64,000 nt of DNA from Glycine soja (Eukaryota > Streptophyta > Magnoliopsida > Fabales > Fabaceae). A model generated the notes under the pieces. That model did not search any database. It was not told the DNA's origin and was given only the letters and a program-made list of their open reading frames with translations. The stretch spans positions 3,114,718-3,178,717 of the forward strand of contig NC_041004.1 in the NCBI RefSeq assembly GCF_004193775.1, in the 5' to 3' direction. Shown piece after piece: positions 10,072 through 22,904 of this stretch; the first letter of the stretch is position 1, and each line of letters begins with the position of its first letter. The position numbers were made by a program, and so were the translations under genes.

Positions 10072-10440
10072 TATATGGATTCTTTATGTGATCAAGCTAT
10101 ATATATCATATATTTTTTTGGTGATATATTTTTTATTTTTTTAAGATATATATATATATATCATATGACGCAAAATAGAATAAGATAAATAATGAGATAA
10201 TATATATGCATTTGACATCCATTTTAGAGCATTGATATCCTGGATATGTCAAGCTGACTAAAACACAATGTTGAAGTATAATAAATGTTCTCTCTATTTG
10301 GTGCGATCAGTTTAAAAATGTATGGATTCTTGATTCTAGATGTTAGCTATATCATATGGCGCCAAATAGAATAAGATAAATAATTAATGAGATAAAATAC
10401 AAGCATTTGACATCCTTTTTAGGGCATTGATATCCTCCAA
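10072..10440 (+). repeat. Diverged tandem direct repeat, two units
   Basis: Both units contain 'tatggattct' at their start, then 'atatcatatg(a/g)cg(c)caaa', 'tagaataagataaataa', 'gcatttgacatcc' and 'gcattgatatcct'. The cores are 10157-10248 and 10348-10438. A weaker third echo (aatagagtaagacaaatag) lies near 10494. Non-coding; origin unknown. Confidence 0.6.
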
Positions 10441-11270
10441 TTAACCTCATCTTAATTAATTAGTTGACTCACACTTTTGATAGTATTTTGGCTGAATAGA
10501 GTAAGACAAATAGTAGGATAAGAACATTTCTAATGCAAGTACTCAAATTTAGATTCTTAACACTTTTTTATGGATCTCTTGTTGCCATAGAAAATTTAAG
10601 AATACTAACTAATTCTTACTCCAATGATAGAACTCATAAACTTATTTTTAGTAATTTTTATATTTATCTCTTCACTCACAAAAAACCTCATTCTGACTTG
10701 GAACGTATTTTTTTTACTAATTAATTAAGCAATCTTGATTGTATAAGTAACTTTTATAAGAACTCTACAAGATTTCATATAACTCAATGATATTTTCAAA
10801 CTGCTTAACTTTAAGAACCAACCTGTATAAGCAACTCTAAAAGCTAATTATATTATAATAGTAAATATCAAACAGCTAATTAAAATAGAATTAGTCTCTG
10901 ATTTAATGGGTTAGGAAACACTGTAATCTTTGATCGAAGAAAAAAAAAAACTAATTAAAGCATAATAGATTTGAATATCTTAACGTAATTAATCACAAAA
11001 AAACCCTAACCGTCTTACTCCTTATATCCATTTTGTTGTGTTATTTAAAATTTATATTTTATATATTACTTGTTTATAAAGACAAATTCTTTTGGGTCCA
11101 TTTTTTTCATTACATAAATTACTCAATTTGTAACTACCAATTTCTTTTTTACTGAATTTGCAGCATTTTATTGTCATGAAACCACGTTAGACTTCATTTG
11201 TGGTCTTTACACGGTTGGTTGTCTTTTTGCAGCAGGTATATATAAAATACAAATTCATAGCTTAATTAGA
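10441..11270. other. AT-rich intergenic DNA
   Basis: No gene seen. A 'catttctaatgcaag' phrase near 10526 resembles the ends of common plant MITEs, but I could not pair it with a second end confidently. Confidence 0.4.
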
Positions 11271-11534
11271 GGATCTTCAATGCTATGACAAAGACAACCC
11301 AATTTATATCACTTCAATCTTAAGCAATTCAAACAACTTTTTCTTCAATGGACATTTCTTGCTTAACTCGTAAATATTATATTTTCCTCTCCTATATTTA
11401 ATATAAAATTAAATAAATCACGAACAATAATTATTAATATAACCATCTCTCTTAAATTTTAAACAATTTAAAATCACATGTAACATACTAAAACAATTTT
11501 TTTTGTTAAGCAACTCGCATTTTGTAGATGCTCT
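11271..11534. mobile_element. MITE-like element upstream of the acyltransferase gene
   Basis: The left end 'agaggatcttcaatgct' and the reverse complement of the right end (agagcatctacaaaatgcgag) form a short imperfect inverted repeat of the 'gagcatctccaatg' kind that is frequent in plant MITEs. About 264 bp, non-coding, ending roughly 380 bp before the start codon. Target duplication not identified. Confidence 0.4.
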
Positions 11535-11815
11535 AGTTATATTTCCACTAATGGATGCCTTCAAAAAGCAAATGATGAGAATACGATTTCTTGTCGTCGG
11601 AAATTATACTGTAGCAATAATTACACGGAGAATATTTCAATAAAGCCTAAGATTTTTCTGTCAGTGCTGATTCTGTTCTCAAGTAATTTTTCACACTTCT
11701 ATAAAAGACGTACTCATGTAAACTCCTAGGCATTTTAGTTTTTTTTTTTTAAAGAAAAAAAACATTACTTATATTTTATACTATAAAGAGATAATAATGC
11801 AGAAACTTCCTCTCT

Positions 11816-11827
11816 CTATATATATAG
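11816..11827 (+). promoter_or_regulatory. TATA box of the BAHD gene
   Basis: 'ctctatatatatagg' type sequence about 85-95 bp before the start codon at 11912, a normal distance for a plant core promoter. An alternative 'ctataaag' lies at 11781. Confidence 0.5.
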
Positions 11828-11911
11828 GAGCAACATTTGGGTGAGAATATTATATCAAAGTCCTACATAGCAACAATATTACAATAATATCTTTTGTGAG
11901 AAATATTCCAA

Positions 11912-13457
11912 ATGGCAGTGAAAGTTGAGATTGTATCTAAAGACACAATAAAGCCATCTTCTCCAACCCCTAATCATCTTCAACACTTCAAACTCTCCCT
12001 CCTCGATCAATTGGCTCCTCCATTTTACGTCCCCATTCTCCTCTTCTACTCTTTCTCTGATGATGACTTCAAAACAATATCTCACAAGCTGAAGGCTTCT
12101 TTATCACAAGTCCTCACTCTCTACCACCCCTTTTGCGGAACACTGAGAGGCAATTCAGCCGTTGAGTGCAACGACGAGGGCATTCTTTACACCGAGTCTA
12201 GAGTCTCCGTTGAGCTCTCAAACGTTGTGAAGAACCCTCATCTTCACGAGATCAACGAACTTTTCCCGTTTGATCCCTACAACCCTGCAAGGGAAACACT
12301 GGAAGGGAGGAACATGATGGCTGTTCAGCTGAACCAGTTCAAGTGTGGGGGTGTAGCACTTGGCGTGTGCTTCTCACACAAGATCGCTGATGCTTCAACT
12401 GCAGCTTCATTCCTCAGCGCCTGGGCAGCAACATCAAGGTATTCAACAAATAAAGAGTTAGTATTTCAAAATTGTAATTTCTTTGCCAATATAAGGTCAC
12501 TCTTAAACTATGGGTTTACTTAATCCTATAATTGTAATTTCAAAATTGTTGTCTTTCTTCAATTCTTAACTTCTTTCTTAATCACCAACTCGATCTTATA
12601 ACTTTTATCACCAAATTTTAGTGAGATTTAAAAATTATATATAAATTGTTCAGTTTCAGTCATTAATTTTAATTTTTTGCAGGAAGGAAGACAACAACAA
12701 AGTAGTACCACCTCAAATGGAAGAAGGGGCGCTGCTATTCCCGCCAAGGAACATAGAAATGGACATGACACGCGGCATGGTCGGCGACAAAGACATTGTG
12801 ACAAAGAGGTTCGTGTTCAACGATTCCAACATATCTAAACTTCGGCAAAAAATGGGGTGCTTCAATTTCAATCCCACGCGTGTGGAAGCCGTGACAGCAC
12901 TCATATGGAAATCATCGTTGGAAGCAGCAAAAGAAAGATCAGCAGAAGGAAGATTTCCCGCATCCATGATATCACACGCAGTGAACATTCGCCACAGAAT
13001 AATGGCCTCATCAAAGCATCATTCAATTGGAAATCTATGGCAACAAGCAGTCTCTCAGTTGGTGGAAGTGGAAGAAGAAATGGGGTTGTGTGATTTGGCG
13101 GAGAGAGTGAGAAAAACAACAAGAGAAGTTGATGGAAACTATGTGGCTAAACTTCAGGGTCTTGAGTTTTATAAGGTGATTGAGTCTTTGAAGGAGGCAA
13201 GGATAATGGCCTCAGAAAAGGGTGTTCCATGTTATAGCTTTAGCAGTTGGGTGAGATTTGGTTTCTATGAAGTGGATTTTGGATGGGGAAAGCCAACTTA
13301 CGTGCGAACTATTGGAGTACCAATAAAAAATGTGGTGATTTTGATGGGTACAAAGGATGGGGATGGCCTAGAGGCTTGGGTAACCTTGACTACAAGTAAC
13401 ATGGTGCAATTTGAGCAAAATCCAGAACTTCTCGAGTTTGCTTCATTTGATTCTTAA
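11912..13457 (+). CDS. BAHD acyltransferase (vinorine synthase-like)
   Basis: Two exons, 11912-12438 and 12683-13457, give 433 residues, the usual family size. The intron is GT-AG (gtattc...ttgcag) and splits codon 176 (AG|G). BAHD enzymes move an acyl group from acyl-CoA to an alcohol or amine in specialised metabolism, in the cytosol. The catalytic HxxxD motif is complete at H156-D160 (SHKIAD), and the structural DFGWG motif is at residues 374-378. The N-terminus ([19 protein letters not shown]) and '[14 protein letters not shown]' fit the vinorine synthase/acetyltransferase-like branch. The substrate cannot be read from sequence. No biosynthetic neighbour is present, so it looks like a stand-alone gene. 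Without splicing, the first exon would run into the intron and stop after 203 codons. I see no defect. Confidence 0.92.
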
Positions 13458-14242
13458 ATATGTTTAAAATAGATTCTAAAAAATTTACAACAACTCATAC
13501 ATTCTGTTAAACTAAGTTAGACTTCCTTTGTTTAAGTAGGTTTGTTTGTTTGTTCACATTAATTTACATATATAGCACATCTTCATATTATGATAACTCA
13601 TTGCTTAGGTCTTAGGTCCTTAGGAAATACAGAATTATTAGAGTGCAGCTGCATATTTAGGTTATCCTTAATTGTTTCTAGTTGCTGAGGTTTCATGTGT
13701 TTTCTACTTGTTATATTAAACTTTACAAGGTTGAATAAAGTTGAGGTGACCAGTGTTTTTCAAAAAGTTTAAAATAAGTGCCTACAACTTAAAAATTGTA
13801 AATAGGTATCTTACTTTAAAAAATTCATTACCTAGTTTGATGACTATTCAACGTTAATCACACTCTCTCCTTCGTATTCCATATCCTTAACCACTCACTC
13901 CAATGTTGGCCGAGAGAAGCCAACGCTATGTGGGAAGCCATCAATAAGAGGATGCATTCACAGAGGAAGGATGGGAGAGGCGAGTTTGAAGCCTCAAACC
14001 CTAAAAGCTTTAGATCCATATATATCTATTTGAATTTTAGGATCTCAAGTTTTTCCGGTTTGGATTTTGTTTTTGCTCATTTTATTGAGAAATGGAACTG
14101 TGTTTGCTGCAGCAGTTCCTAATTCTGCTTTATTGTTCCAGATCTAGATATGAAAATTGTAGAAAAACGAGTGTATATTATTTACTGGATGGTGTGGCCG
14201 GAAAGGTAAGGCACTATGGTGTGGAAAGGAAGAGGTTTGGGA
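13458..14242. other. 3' flank of the BAHD gene and intergenic DNA
   Basis: AT-rich, with no further gene. A short open frame near 13928-14122 has no recognisable similarity. Confidence 0.5.
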
Positions 14243-14344
14243 TTTTGATCATTAGGGGGTAATTTTTTTTTCTAATTTACCAAATAGAGATAAGTCATAT
14301 GGACGGTTATGATTTGATAGACAGAAGTAATATGATTTTTGAGA

Positions 14345-14395
<51 letters not shown>

Positions 14396-15311
14396 CAAAG
14401 TTGTATCCATAACCATGATTTTAATTATTTTTTTGGTTATGACTGTTAAGTCATATAATGACCTACAACTTCAAAATCATATATTTCCTGAGACTTCAAA
14501 GTTATGTTTGATCTATCTTTTGTAATTTATTTTTTTCTTTTTGATTAGTTGTTAGTTATTTATTTTTTATATTTGTGTTTCTAATATTATTAATTATTAT
14601 TTGCAAGAGAATTAAAAAAAAAAGATGTAAACAAAATACTTAAAAAAATGTAACGCATAGTTTTTTTAAATATTAAATAGTAGGATGATATCCTACTAGA
14701 AAAATGTTTGTTATTGATATGATGAGATAAAGGAATTAATTTTAAACAAGTCTAAAAAATATTGTTCATTGTATATAACTGAAATGTATAATAGTAATAA
14801 ATGTCTATATAAACAAGTTGACCCCTAATATTATGTATATTTTTAATTTTTTATGTTTGTGGATATTTTGTGTTGTTCCATTTATTTTAATATATTATAT
14901 TGTTTTTATTTTAAAAAGTTGTGTATTAGTAAATTATTTTCTTATTTAAAAAATTATTTTTATTATGTTCGTAGGATTAATTGTCAAAATTAAATTAGTA
15001 AATAATATTATAAAGTCAAAGATAATTCACGACTTTAAATTTACAAGATTATTAGTGACTATAAAGTTGTGTACTCCTATTCAACTTTAATACATTTAAT
15101 TTTAAATAAAAATAAACATTAATAAAATAAGAAAAATCTTAAAATAATTTACAACTTCATTAAAAAAAAACAAAAATCTCAAAAATCATACTACTTCTAT
15201 ATTTAAAGTCGTAACATTCCTTCCATACAGCTTACCCCCAATTCGTAAATAATTCAAAAGCTGCTCCTATTTGGTAAATTAGAAAAAAAAAAATTACCCC
15301 CTAATGGTCAA
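14243..15311. mobile_element. 1.07-kb non-autonomous DNA element with long terminal inverted repeats
   Basis: The left end has 'attagggggtaattttttt' then 'ctaatttaccaaata'. The right end is its reverse complement (tatttggtaaattag...ttaccccctaat, ending near 15305). Pairing continues inward through 'agtaatatgatttttgagac' against 'ctcaaaaatcatactacttct', so each arm is about 120 bp with interruptions, and a little outward ('ttttgatc' against 'ggtcaaaa'). The interior is non-coding with a long TA microsatellite. The long arms suggest a Mutator-type or foldback element; the target duplication is not clear. Confidence 0.65.
14349..14394. repeat. (TA)n microsatellite
   Basis: About 23 uninterrupted TA units inside the long-TIR element. 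Confidence 0.95.
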
Positions 15312-15902
15312 AAGGCCAAGTGGTTTATTCCTTTGCCTACTGCTTGTTCGTTAAAATGTCTGCTAAGGAAATAAAGGCACTATGATTTGTTTTCTTAAAT
15401 TTGGCAGCAAGGATTAAATAGGGGAAGGAAAGAAGTATGAAAAAGAGAGAGAAACCTATGGAGAAAAGAACATAAGAGCGTTGACACTTTTTTGCTAAAA
15501 TTCAAAATCTAACTGCATCAAAACTCAATTGGACAAAAAATGTCACATTTAGGCATTTATGAAAAACAAAGGACCTGATTGGCTGATTGATGTTTTCAAT
15601 AAACAAAGGAACTAAATTAATGATTAAGCCAGTGTTCAAAACTTCGCTCAAACATTATTGACTTGGCCAACATAAGCCATAAAAAGAACGAAGGACAAAA
15701 TTCTTAAATTTTCTTCAATTACACAAACAATCATTAATCATACTTATCATCAAAACTCAATTGAATTTTGCTTCTGTTTTTTTGTATAACTTACAAACAT
15801 GATACCCAAAAGAGAAAACCAGAGATGTAGATCAAAGAAATGTTGTCTATTAATTGTATGGTATTCAGACACTACCAGCTTCTGTCTCCATGATTCACCC
15901 AA
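15312..15902. other. Intergenic DNA downstream of MAP1A
   Basis: No gene seen. It includes the presumed 3' UTR of the minus-strand methionine aminopeptidase gene, directly left of 15903. Confidence 0.5.
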
Positions 15903-18900
15903 TTATGAATTTAACCAAGGAAAAACATTGGGTGATGTCTGCAACCTCCCTGTTAAAACTTCAACACCAGTCTCTGTCACCTAATAATGAAAACCATGAA
16001 TCATATTAGTTTAAGGTACAATCAGCTAAAAGTAGTAATCCCACTACTAAATGTATACTTTAAGAGACCAAATATAATTAAAATTCCAATTACTAATTCG
16101 CTGACCAAAACAAATGATGGCCATAGCTTATAGCTTTAGAGCACTATGTAATAATAGAGATTTGGATAGCAAGCATGAGATTATAGGTTTAAACCTACAT
16201 TATACCAAAAAATTTAAACCTACATTATACTAAGACATTGTGTGCTCTCTAGTATCATAACAGTTTACAAAGGCCTAGACAAGGACATATTGTAGAAGTT
16301 ACACACGTATACATAAAAATCATTAGCATTATATTGAGGTGAAAAAGTAAATTACTAAATGTTACCATATCTTTCTTGAAAATTTCATCCAAAATTTAAA
16401 ATTATGATAATTTTCTCTAATTTATTATCACTTTCAGCACCTCAAGACATTGTTTTACTTGGCAGGACACTGCAGAAAATAACCAGATTGTTTGACATGT
16501 ATACACTGTAATAGGACTCGGGAGAAAACAGGAATGAACTTACCAAAAGAGTCTGCTCAAATTGAGCACTTCGTTTACCATCTGCTGTAACAGCAGTCCA
16601 TCCATCAGGCCACATTCGATCCCGCCAGACACCTATTAATAAACAATAATATTAGAGCTGCCACATGTATCTATCAAAGTTATCTATTTAAGAGATATTA
16701 TAAAGAAGTATACCGGCATTGATCATAGGTTCAATTGTAAAGGTCTGTCCGGCCTTCATCACACCAACTGCTTTATTTCCTGACAGTGATTAAGGTGTAT
16801 ACATTCCATATGTTCTCGTTCTACTTTCTAGCAACCTTTGTTCTTTGTTAGGGGGTACGGGTAGAAAAGCTAGAGGTGCACGTTGGGAAAGAAAGTTTGG
16901 TTTAAGAAAAAATGGCACATATGAATGAGGAAGCTGGCTGCTTCTAGCAAGTAATGGTATGTATAACAGAATTGTCAATAGGAAGTGAATCTATAGAATC
17001 ATTCCTAGTTTTGTAAGTCATTTTATGCGTAAACAAAACAATTGGTTGCTTAGTATTAAAAGAGAAGTATATACTGTGCTGAATGTTAAAGATCAAAACA
17101 TTAGAGGATGCAAAAAGAAATTTTCCAAATATTTTTTTCAATACCCTGCAGTGCTTTTAAACTAAGGAAAGGATACTTGAATAATGAGGAATGTTAGGTG
17201 CACAATGGAAGAGCTCTCCAATTCCATGACCACAATATGATTTTACCTATGGGGTCATGGGAAAAAATGAGTAAGGAACAGATGATAACCATGCACTAGT
17301 GTGAACAAATAACAATAAATAGATTAAAAAATTAAAGAACAAAGAAGTAAATCATTACCACTGAAAAGCCAGACATTGAAGCATGACGATTAATAACTTC
17401 ACCAATTTCACGGAATCGTACCCCAGGTTTAACTGAATTTGATTTACAAGAAGATTCAGGATCCCATTCCATAGTTCAATTTCTTAAAATATTATGTATG
17501 TTTCAATTATATTAAGTATTTTAAACACAGCAATCACAATATAATCCAAACGCCACATGCATACTTTTAACAATGCAAATTTACACCATATTAAGTAGCT
17601 AATATGATTCAATATCAGTTACTCAACCCTTCTGTCCTTAATTTATATTTTTACCAGTTAAATGATTTGTTACCTTATAATTTGGGATTTAGAAATTAGG
17701 ACCAAATTTGTAGTTTGATTTATGAATTGATAACGAACCTTTAAGGTACACATCAAACAAAAGACAAATAAAAGATCCAAGACTGCTATAATGTTTCAAA
17801 AGTTCAATTATATTTGAAACTTAAACAAGACACAAACTTCAGAATTGAAATCAAATGGATATATACCAATGGATATTGCCTTCTCCAGGCACTCATATGT
17901 GCATTTTACTAGTTGGCGAGACTCTTCATCAACATTTCCCACAAAGTATGTTTCATTGAGATCACCTGCATAAAAATTCATATAATTAACCAACAGTCAA
18001 ATTATGAACAAGTGAAACTGTGAAACAAATGTGCTAATCAACTTACCATGAACACCTTTATAGTACACAGTGACATCAACATTTACAATGTCACCATCCT
18101 CAAGCTTCCTGCACAATGACTATATTATTAAGAAAGGTACTCAAGCTGGTATAATCTTATCATGCTTCAGCGAGTCAGTGGCACTTACACTAATCAAGTG
18201 TCAAGTACCAACGAAGCATCAGTAAGGAAAGTTAGTTTACAATAATTTATCTCCACAAGTAATACTGAGTTCTGGCAACAAAGAAAAACCATACCAAGAA
18301 TAAATTAGAAAAGGCACAAAACAGTCTACCTTGCATCAGGAATTCCATGGCAGATTACTTCATTAACTGACCTGTTAGATAAAGCAAATTTCATTCTTAA
18401 CATATACCATGGCAATAAGAGAAAAATATGACATTACAGAAGGAAAGTACCTACGTGCAGCAAGATTTAGGGAAGAAAAGGTAATTGAGAGGTGATGGAT
18501 ATCCTCCTGAAAAAGTAAAAAGTCAGAAAAAAATTCATTACCAATGACCATTTGTAATAGCCATATGACAATGACATCATGAAACTCAATGAACCATCAT
18601 TTGGAAGAGGAATTATAACAAAGTTAGGAAGCATCCTCTCTGTAATGCTCATGGCTTTTTTTAGGACTTTTCAAATTTCTGGTAAGCAGATAGCAGCCTT
18701 GATATACATTTTGGTATTTTTTTGTCCCCCCCTCCTCTGACCCATATATTATCCCTAACCTGTTTGTACTATAACTGTTTTGCATGAAATTGAATTTATT
18801 TTTAGATTCTTTCAAAGCTTTCCGTCAAAGAAAGCAAGCATTACAGAGGTATCTCTCTGTATTCTTCAGTAAATGACTATATCATTAAAAACAGAAAATG

Positions 18901-21900
18901 CATACTCAACACAAACCAGCTACAGTAATGCCAAAAATTTCTATACGAGAAACTAAAAGGTCCAGGATACATGGGGCATGTATACAATACAACTCAGACT
19001 GACATGAGGTTGTGACAAATTTTAAAAATCATTAGACCTGATACAGCTATAAATATAATATAAAATTAAAACAAAGCACATTATAAATCAAATGAGAGAG
19101 AGAGCATCATTGTTTTACAAGTGTGTAGAATGTAGACATAATTAAATGTTATAATTAATGTGTGATTGGTTTAGTTTAGTTTTGGATTCCAAATTCCCAG
19201 TTTCTTAAGTGATCTTTTGAAAAAAGACTACTTCCCCCAAAACAATTCATCCCAAACTTGTATCTATTTTAGGTATTATGATATTCTTATTTGTATAAGT
19301 TTTAAAAATAAAAAGTAAAAGAAATTGTAAAATAGATAGGAGAAGTATTTGATTTGTCTGTGAAATGTTTGATGAGGATATGAGCCAAAAATGGATACTG
19401 CACAGAGATGGCCACTAATTTGAAGTATATGAGCTTTTCATTGATTAATAAACTCACTAAAACTCAATAAATAAAAAGCTGGTAAGACTTATATAAGTGT
19501 TTTGAAAAAGAAACACATTAAAATTAGCACCTGCAGCAATAGTTGCCTCATGAACAACTCTGTCAATCTCATCAGTCGTCACACCAGGCTGAATAATCCG
19601 AGCAGCTGCATCCAACACTTCCCTTGCAATCTATAAAGTATAACTCAATTCATACATAATGAGAGGCTAAATTCTACATTGAAAAAAAATAAAAATAAAA
19701 ATAAACTATTTAAAAGACCTTTCACTACTAAAAGTTTACTAACATTAAACAGTTTTTCTTTCTTTTCTCACCACCTCCAGCTTATTAGTTATATTTCATA
19801 TATCAAAGCAGAGGTTTATCGGATGTCACCTCTCACCATTAATCAACAAAGTATAAATAATTCATATATCACCAACCATTCTCATACAAATTAAGCAGCA
19901 TGAGAATAAGGATACAAATGAGTTTTGAACTGAATAACAAACTGAGAAGTAGGTTGTCAATAGTGGTAAATAGCATCAAAGCGGCACTGGGACGCTACAG
20001 GGAGGTTGTCATGTTTTGTTTTAGTGTAGCAGATGGAAGAGGGGTAAAAATATCTTCCTCTAAGAATCTACATAGGCAAAAAGTGGCAAGGAACTTACCC
20101 GACAAGTTTCCCTCATTCTCTCAATTTGATCTGGAGTTTTGACCTACAGATTAATATATGTTAGAAAGTCTAATAAAAAAAAAATAAAGACAATGTCCAA
20201 TTTGATCTTACACAAATCATCTACTTGTGCTTTTTAAAATTCCTCACCTCAACAGTATGCTGTAGACTACTATTGGGCTCAATTTTGGGGGTTCCCTAAA
20301 AGTTAAACACAAGAAGAAATAAAAACAAATCAGAAACCAATGAACCACCACTAAGTAATCTTAAGCAAAAATGAGTTAAATCGGATACAAATATAAAGCA
20401 TTTAAATAGGAAGAAGTCAGATAACTTACATCATCAGCCCAATCAGGTTTATCAATTTGATCTGGGACTATCCGTTTACTAGAAATGGGATATGGTTGCA
20501 GTGGTCTTGCAAGAGCAGAAATTAAATTTTGGTTTCAACAAATAAACAAGTAATTAGCAATAAGCTGGAAAAAAAGGGGAACATTGAACACAAGAGGCCT
20601 CTGAAATGAAAATATCATTACAAATAATGAACATAATCTTTTATTAACTAAATTGTGGGGATTTGAATCCCATGAAAATTAGACTTAGACTAAGAAGGCA
20701 TTTGAAGCCCTACCCAGTCCAATCAAAGTGAGGAAGCTTTGGTGTTCGAGCCTGCCCTCTCTTCAAACAATATAACCAACCATCACCAAGTGAGTCTGAA
20801 TTTTGTGTGCCAGGTGAGGATAGTTTTGCCTTCAGATGCACTGATTTGTGAGAGTTCCATGAAGACTTGAAACAATCCTGAGAGCTGTCAAAAGATATCA
20901 AAACTGGCTCCAACTTTAATGATATAAAGACTGTGAGAAGTAAATTTATGGGTGATTCAGTAACAGTAAGTATCTAGTAATTCACTGTTCTCTCATTAGC
21001 AACAATGGTCAACCTCACCTTCTTCTACCTGCTGCCATTCGGAGCAACAATGCCATCCCTTTCACCAAATTGACAATCCCTAATAACTAAATAAATCTGC
21101 TATGGATATTAAATTAGATCAATTCTTATTTTATTTACAGTGGCCGAAAAAGTATTACTAGTCAGCACCAACTCACGCACTATGTTGCACTTAGAGTCTT
21201 AGACAATAATAGCATTCAGGATTTTAAATAGCACGCTATAACAGTGTAGCAGAGTGAAGCACCCCTGGCCACTATAGAGGCCACTTCAGTGAAGCGGCTT
21301 AGTGTAGCTGCTACAGAGGAACTAATGGCAGGCTGAATAGCAACCATAGCAGATACTTGATGTTGATTCCAAAAACGCACTTTGAACAGATAGGTTAGGG
21401 CTTTTACAGTTTGGGATATCAATTTCCAAAAATGCAATCTACAGCCGTAATAGGGCTGAAAATGATGAAGATGACTTGGATTTAGAAGATGATGATTGAT
21501 GATTGCTAGGAAACTTGTATGTGACTTTTGTTGGTATTTGCTTGTATGTTTTGTTCAAGACACTTCTGACTTTTTTTTTGTTACTCAAGAAAGTCATGAA
21601 TTTTGAGTATTTTTTTATCATTTTTGTCAATTAATATGTATATATTTAAACTGCATAAAAAATTTCAGAATAGCAGCTATCCCACTATAACAGTTTTGGG
21701 GCAAGCGGCTATACAGGATTTAAAACACTGAAGGCATTCTATGGTATTCTATACCGTAAAGATTATGGAGACAATCAACATTTTATATATACCACAAGTC
21801 TATACCGTAAAGAAATATTTGAAGAACTCAAGTCTTTTGTAGAATCACCGTCTAAAAATAAACAGAACATCCTCACAACTCTCAAACTTACGGAAAGAGA

Positions 21901-22904
21901 CTAGCATTATACTCTCATTTTCTATTTGTTCACTAAGATTCAATGCATGTTTGGTTTAACATCTCCAAACAATGAATCCACGTCAAGCCAGAAGCTACTA
22001 TTAGTGTGTTTGGTCCTATGTTTGGGAAGCAGCTTCTCATGTCTACTGAGAAGTAGTTATAGCTTCCTCGTGGTTTCTCGCTTTGCAAAGGTTGCTCAAG
22101 CACACATTATTTTGTCCCACGTTTTGGATGTGGTTTCTCACACGTACAGAGAAACCAGTAGTTATAGCTTCCGGTTTCTCACTTTGCAATTGTTGTCCAA
22201 ACACACATTATATTTGGTTTGTCACAAAATATAACAATTCACACATAAGAGACAATGATCCAAACACACCATCTATCACGAAAACAGAGAAAGAAATTCA
22301 AAATTCAAATAACTGACAAAGTAGGATTCAGTCACAAACCAGAAGGCAGCACCTTCTCGAGGAAGCTTCAATTCCATACATTTTGGACACCTGAGGAAAA
22401 AACGAGGAAAACCGAATTAAACATATGATGCATAACATACCCTTTCACAGTTTCCACAAAATTATCATCCCAAACCATAATCACCCAATTGCAAGACCAT
22501 CACAATAAACTATAAAAATTGAATCTTTCAGCACCCAATTGACCAAAGCTTCGAGCATATCAATGCAACAAATTTGGGTATTGTAAAAATAAAAACATCA
22601 AAATTGTATGCTGCCAGCAGCAGCAGCAACTTATGCTGAAACCATGAAAATCCCATTTGATCAAAGCCAAAAAGTTAAGTCCTTGCAACATATCAAGCCA
22701 TATCAAATGCAAAAATAGCATCTTACAATCCAAAACAAATTAAATAATAAAAAAAGAAAAAGTGGGGGCACAGTTATTGTTAATTTTGAGCAGCTATAGA
22801 ACACACACACACACACAGATAAAGAGAAAGTACTGAAGCTTCGCAGGTTTGCCACAATTAGCACAAGAGAGGGTGTTTTCCGGTACATCAGATTCACCAG
22901 CCAT
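15903..22904 (-). CDS. MAP1A: Methionine aminopeptidase 1A, cytosolic
   Basis: I rebuilt 16 exons; all phases agree and give 397 residues. Exons in transcript order: 22834-22904, 22340-22390, 20714-20884, 20430-20505, 20248-20295, 20099-20143, 19531-19630, 18455-18506, 18330-18371, 18047-18108, 17867-17965, 17359-17432, 17177-17246, 16714-16779, 16544-16632, 15903-15980. The enzyme removes the initiator methionine from new proteins at the ribosome. An N-terminal zinc-finger region ('[15 protein letters not shown]', then 'FCSQDC') marks the type 1A form and argues for the cytosol rather than plastid or mitochondrion. The five metal ligands are present: D230, D241, H304, E337 and E368. Exon 8 uses the donor 'gtaggt' at 18454; the next 'gt' four bases on would bring in a stop. 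The start at 22904 gives the family's normal N-terminus. Intron 2 holds an inverted-repeat element and a tandem repeat. No defect seen. Confidence 0.95.
21218..21733. mobile_element. Inverted-repeat element in intron 2 of MAP1A
   Basis: The left end 'gattttaaatagcacgctat' pairs with the right end (ggctatacaggatttaaaac) in inverse orientation. A second inner pair is visible: 'cgctataacagtgtagcag' at the left and 'gcagctatcccactataac' at the right. Both flanks contain 'gcattc' (21212 and 21734), part of a probable target duplication. About 516 bp, non-coding. It lies well away from the splice sites of intron 2 (20885-22339). It resembles the smaller element at 3611-4005. Confidence 0.55.
22051..22212. 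repeat. Diverged tandem repeat in intron 2 of MAP1A
   Basis: Two copies of 'agtagttatagcttcc...ggtttctc(g/a)ctttgcaa' followed by '(g)gttg(c/t)tc' and 'cacacattat' start at about 22051 and 22159. It is flanked by 'gtgtttgg'/'ccaaacac' phrases and may be part of a larger degenerate element. Confidence 0.5.
22801..22816. repeat. (AC)n microsatellite in intron 1 of MAP1A
   Basis: Eight AC units directly after the first exon of the minus-strand gene. Confidence 0.85.
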
